In this document: piece after piece, positions 61,108 through 64,000 of the stretch
Layout of the letters: each line of letters opens with the position of its first letter
Position numbering within the stretch: position 1 is the first letter of the stretch
Assembly (NCBI RefSeq): GCF_040730185.1
Contig: NZ_CP160402.1
Location: forward strand, 8,210,400 to 8,274,399
Direction: 5' to 3'
DNA: 64,000 nt
Origin: Streptomyces sp. Je 1-332
GTDB lineage: Bacteria; Actinomycetota; Actinomycetes; Streptomycetales; Streptomycetaceae
Made by a program: the position numbers and the translations under genes
Notes under the pieces: generated by a model
The model's input: only the letters and a program-made list of their open reading frames with translations
Databases searched by the model: none
What the model was told of the DNA's origin: nothing

Positions 61108-63639
61108 GTGAGGGAGGATGGGCACGACCATGCCGCCGTGAGCCCGAGGTTATCCGTGGTGATGCCCCCAAGCCCCAGTCCCCAGCCCGCGGCCCCGCGC
61201 CCCGCCTCTGACCCCAACACCCCCCGCCGGGTGCTGCGGCCGGATCAGCAGGCGGCGGTGGACAGCGGGGTACGCGGGCTGAGGAAGCCGGGTACGCGCG
61301 GCCACATGGTCTCCGCGTGCGGCACCGGCAAGACGCTGATCGCGCTGCGCACCGCCGAGGAGCTCGATACCGCCCGTCTCCTCATCGCCGTACCGTCTTT
61401 GGACCTGATCGGCCAGTGGGCCCAGGCTGCTCGCGCGGATGGCCGCACAGAGCCGCTGATGGCCATCTCCTCGCTGCGCGCGGACAAGCATCCCCTGCTC
61501 GCAAAGGCGGGAGCGGTGAGTACGGGTTCGGGTGCGTTCCTGGCGTACTGGCTTAGTCGGCACGAGAAGGCGACCGTGTTCGTCACCCTGGACTCCCTGC
61601 CCCGGATCGAGGAGACCCAGCGCTCCTCCTTCCCCGCACCCGTCTTCGATCTGCTGATCGTGGACGAGGCGCACCGCACTGCAGGCAGCTGGGACAAACG
61701 CTGGACGACCCTGCACGATAACCAGCGCATCCCCGCCGACCGCCGTCTCTACCTGACCGCCACCCCCTACGAGTGGGAAGCCCCCCGCCTGGCCGAAGCC
61801 CCGGACCAGCGCCCCCAACCAAAGCGCACCGCCGCGACCGCGCCTGCGTGGGAGGCCCCCTCAATGATCGCTTCCATGGACGACCCCAAGGTCTTCGGGA
61901 AACGCCTGCACACCTACTCCCACGCCGATGCCATCGACGACGGCGTCCTGGCCGACTACCAGCTCCTCATCCCCACAGTCACCGACACCGACCTGCGCAC
62001 CGTCCTGACCGACCCAGACCTGCGCACCAGCTTCGGCCCCAACGCCCGCCGGACCACAGCGCTGCACCTGGCCGTCCTCAAGGCCATGAACGACCACGAC
62101 CTCCACCATGTGATCGTCTACTTCCAGCAGGTCGCCGACGCAGCCGACTTCGCCCGCCAGTTCGCCCACACCCTGCGCACCCTCCCCAAAGAGCAGTGCC
62201 CCGCCTGGGCCGCGGACCTGGTCGTGCAGTCGATCAACGGCACTCACACCCCCGACCAGCGCCAGAGGATCCAGGGCCGCTTCATCGCCGCCAACCACGG
62301 CATCCTGACCAACGCCCAGGTCCTGGGCGAGGGTATCGACCTGCCGGCCGTGGACGCCGTCGTCTTCGCCGACCGCACCGCCAGCGTGCGCCGCATCGTC
62401 CAGTCCCTCGGCCGCGCCCTGCGCAAGCCCCCGACCGTCGACCACAAGACGGCCAGCCTGGTCATCCCCGCCCACATCCCGCCTGGCGCCGACCCCACCG
62501 ACCTCCTGGGCACCCCCTACGAGGCGCTGTGGCTCGTCACCGCAGCCCTACGCCGCCACGACCAGACCATCGCCGCCCGCGCCCCCAGAAAGAACACCAA
62601 GCACCGCCTGGACCGCGACACCCACCGACTCCTCGCGCGCCGTTTCCGCTTCGACTTCACCCTCGACCCCGAACATATCGCCCGCACGATGGACCTCATC
62701 GCCTGGCCCGCCACCGGCGCAGCCCTCTCCCAACCCCGCCGCGCCGGACTGGCCGCCGCCATCCGCTACCACGAAGAACACCATCACCTACGCGTCCCCG
62801 CAGACTTCGAAGACGCCTACGGCTACCGCCTCGGCGCCTTCATCACCGGGCAACGCACCGCCTACCACCAGGGCGTTCTCGACTCTGGCTGGATCTCCGA
62901 ACTAGAAGACCTCGGCATGGTCTGGGACGACAACGAAGCCGCCTGGCAAGCCAACCTGGCCACCCTCGAAGCCTTCCACGAAGAACACGGCCACCTCGCC
63001 ATCCCCGCCACCGCCCCCGGCGGCCAGTTCCTCGTCAACTGCCGCGGCCTCGCCCGCAAACAACTCCTCAACTCCAACCGCGAAGCCCAACTCACCGCCC
63101 TCGACCCCACCTGGACGCTTCCGTACGGCCCGGACTGGCACCGCAAATACCACCTCCTGCACCACCACATCGAGGCCGGTAACCACCCAGCCACGCTGCG
63201 CCGCGACACGATGGTCGGCGGAGTGAAAGCCGGATCCTGGCTACACCGCCAGTTCACTACCTGGTCCCAGCTCGACCCCGGCCAACGCGATCTCCTCACC
63301 CGCCTCGGCCTGACCCCCGACCAGATCCCGCTCCCCGCCCCCAAGGCCGTTATCCCGTCCACTGGTCCACGGCGCCGCCGTTCCTTCGAGCAGCACACGA
63401 CGCTGCTCCGGGCCTTCGTTGAGCGGCACGGCCGACCGCCCGGCGCCCGGGAGTGGATCGAGGTGGACGGCGAGCGCGTCATGATCGGCCCGTGGCTGTC
63501 CAAGACGCGCACCAAGCATAAGAACGATCAACTAGCCGAAGAGCAAAGCAAGTTGATGCAAGAGATCCTCCGCGAGAACTGGACCGTACCCTCCAGCACG
63601 GCCGGAGAGGACTGCCCCGATCTCCCGGAGATCACTTAG
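61108..63639 (+). CDS. terminal DEAH helicase with helicase-associated repeats
   Basis: Superfamily 2 helicase of 843 residues; starts at GTG 61138 or ATG 61162 are equally possible. Walker A ACGTGKT (70-76), DEAH box (186-189), motif III TATP (about 217-220), and motif VI SLGRALRK. After the core come four helicase-associated repeats, e.g. LAAAIRYHEEHHHLRVP, WQANLATLEAFHEEHGHLAI, YHLLHHHIEAGNHPA and FEQHTTLLRAFVERHGRPPG. Helicases of this kind are the usual outermost gene on streptomycete chromosomes and linear plasmids (ttrA-like). It likely acts in end processing or transfer. Confidence 0.85.
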   Translation: MREDGHDHAAVSPRLSVVMPPSPSPQPAAPRPASDPNTPRRVLRPDQQAAVDSGVRGLRKPGTRGHMVSACGTGKTLIALRTAEELDTARLLIAVPSLDLIGQWAQAARADGRTEPLMAISSLRADKHPLLAKAGAVSTGSGAFLAYWLSRHEKATVFVTLDSLPRIEETQRSSFPAPVFDLLIVDEAHRTAGSWDKRWTTLHDNQRIPADRRLYLTATPYEWEAPRLAEAPDQRPQPKRTAATAPAWEAPSMIASMDDPKVFGKRLHTYSHADAIDDGVLADYQLLIPTVTDTDLRTVLTDPDLRTSFGPNARRTTALHLAVLKAMNDHDLHHVIVYFQQVADAADFARQFAHTLRTLPKEQCPAWAADLVVQSINGTHTPDQRQRIQGRFIAANHGILTNAQVLGEGIDLPAVDAVVFADRTASVRRIVQSLGRALRKPPTVDHKTASLVIPAHIPPGADPTDLLGTPYEALWLVTAALRRHDQTIAARAPRKNTKHRLDRDTHRLLARRFRFDFTLDPEHIARTMDLIAWPATGAALSQPRRAGLAAAIRYHEEHHHLRVPADFEDAYGYRLGAFITGQRTAYHQGVLDSGWISELEDLGMVWDDNEAAWQANLATLEAFHEEHGHLAIPATAPGGQFLVNCRGLARKQLLNSNREAQLTALDPTWTLPYGPDWHRKYHLLHHHIEAGNHPATLRRDTMVGGVKAGSWLHRQFTTWSQLDPGQRDLLTRLGLTPDQIPLPAPKAVIPSTGPRRRRSFEQHTTLLRAFVERHGRPPGAREWIEVDGERVMIGPWLSKTRTKHKNDQLAEEQSKLMQEILRENWTVPSSTAGEDCPDLPEIT

Positions 63640-63834
63640 ATTTTTCTGCATCCAAAAAGCAGAGGAACGGCGCCAACTCGGCTACGCTGAGACCCAGAGG
63701 GCGAACCTTCCTGCACCTTGAGGGAGTGCCCAACCGGTACGACCGTCACAGCTCAGGTCGCGAGGGGGTCCGTCACCTCGGTCCGCCGAGCAAGGTGCCG
63801 GGCCATCAGACTCCCTTCTGTAGCTGCACTTTAA
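63640..63834. other. non-coding spacer between terminal gene and telomere hairpins
   Basis: No coding frame. A small stem CTGC...GCAG around an A run follows the helicase stop and may terminate transcription. Confidence 0.6.
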
Positions 63835-64000
63835 GGAATCCGCGGAGCGGATTCCGCTGGCTCGAATCGCGGAGCGATTCGAGCCGTGGCCAACGGAGTT
63901 GGCCACGGCGGCCACGGAGTGGCCGGCCAGCAGCGCGGAGCGCTGCGCCTCTTCCGCCGCGTAGCGGCGGCGCGTTGTGTCTGCGGAGCAGACCGCGCGC
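63835..64000 (+). repeat. telomeric hairpin array at the replicon end
   Basis: Seven perfect inverted repeats in 160 bases, each with a three-base loop closed by C and G: 63835-63855 (GGA, 9-bp arms), 63859-63885 (GGA, 12), 63886-63906 (GGA, 9), 63909-63925 (GGA, 7), 63930-63946 (GGA, 7), 63954-63970 (GTA, 7), 63979-63993 (GGA, 6). All are C(GNA)G triloops on the strand whose 3' end is the terminus, which is how streptomycete telomere overhangs fold. The last seven bases are CGCGCGC. The complement does not open with the archetypal CCCGCGGAGCGGG. Confidence 0.9.

Noticed and set aside
63700..63834. Minus-strand ORF running toward the telomere
   Set aside because: Short, without domain sense, and lies in the terminal non-coding region.

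Overview
The window is GC-rich actinobacterial DNA and reads as the end of a Streptomyces linear replicon, either a chromosome arm or a linear plasmid. Evidence for Streptomyces: codon use, many GTG starts, family content (SARP, DauR, MerR, maleylpyruvate isomerase-like, DUF6131, DUF3253), an initiator tRNA of streptomycete type, a tap-tpg-like telomere replication operon, and a terminal array of seven perfect hairpins that ends at the last base. The right edge therefore looks like a real or nearly complete telomere, and everything to its left is subtelomeric arm.

Layout. 1-3.2 kb: a minus-strand ABC transporter plus two-component operon. 3.9-13.1 kb: small regulatory pairs (APH-like kinase, CBS protein, methyltransferase/MerR, TetR/VOC, PLP enzyme/DauR-type regulator) with a complete IS5-family element and a graveyard of sugar-hydrolase fragments at 8-9.8 kb. 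13.2-19.4 kb: an anti-sigma-type ATPase, a broken APH, a spare methionine aminopeptidase with a divergent XRE regulator, a PhoX-like Tat protein and fused gene scraps. 19.4-23.3 kb: an ABC-SDR-F420-type reductase operon and a PAP2 membrane protein. 24.4-25.5 kb: a full recA. 26-46.4 kb: scattered single genes (S41 protease, DCC protein, DHFR-like protein, GH25 lysozyme, SMI1/KNR4 proteins, MFS, mycothiol-type enzymes, lipoprotein) separated by many truncated or frameshifted remnants (SARP, DUF1214, TnpB). 46.6-53.1 kb: a transposon graveyard (TniA/TniB-like, IS5, Mu-type, IS630) with a frameshifted aadA-like gene and a DraG-transposase chimera.

53.2-64.0 kb is the functional tip. A small conserved ORF, a Tap-like protein and a Tpg-like terminal protein form one operon behind two copies of an inverted repeat; an initiator tRNA-fMet gene follows. 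Then come a GNAT-like gene, a frameshifted gene, and a tight plus-strand cluster of an NdpA-like nucleoid protein, a RelA/SpoT-type nucleotide synthetase and a four-helix membrane protein. A DEAH helicase with helicase-associated repeats is the last gene before about 195 bp of non-coding DNA and the hairpin array.

Together the tip genes plausibly maintain the linear end: Tpg as protein primer, Tap as its recruiting or primase partner, the helicase as terminal accessory, and the hairpins as the folded 3' overhang. The NdpA-RelA/SpoT-membrane cluster is the least explained part and may be a stress, toxin or defence module. The hairpin array does not begin with the archetypal CCCGCGGAGCGGG, so the telomere looks non-canonical. 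All functions are inferred from reading the sequence; no database search was run.
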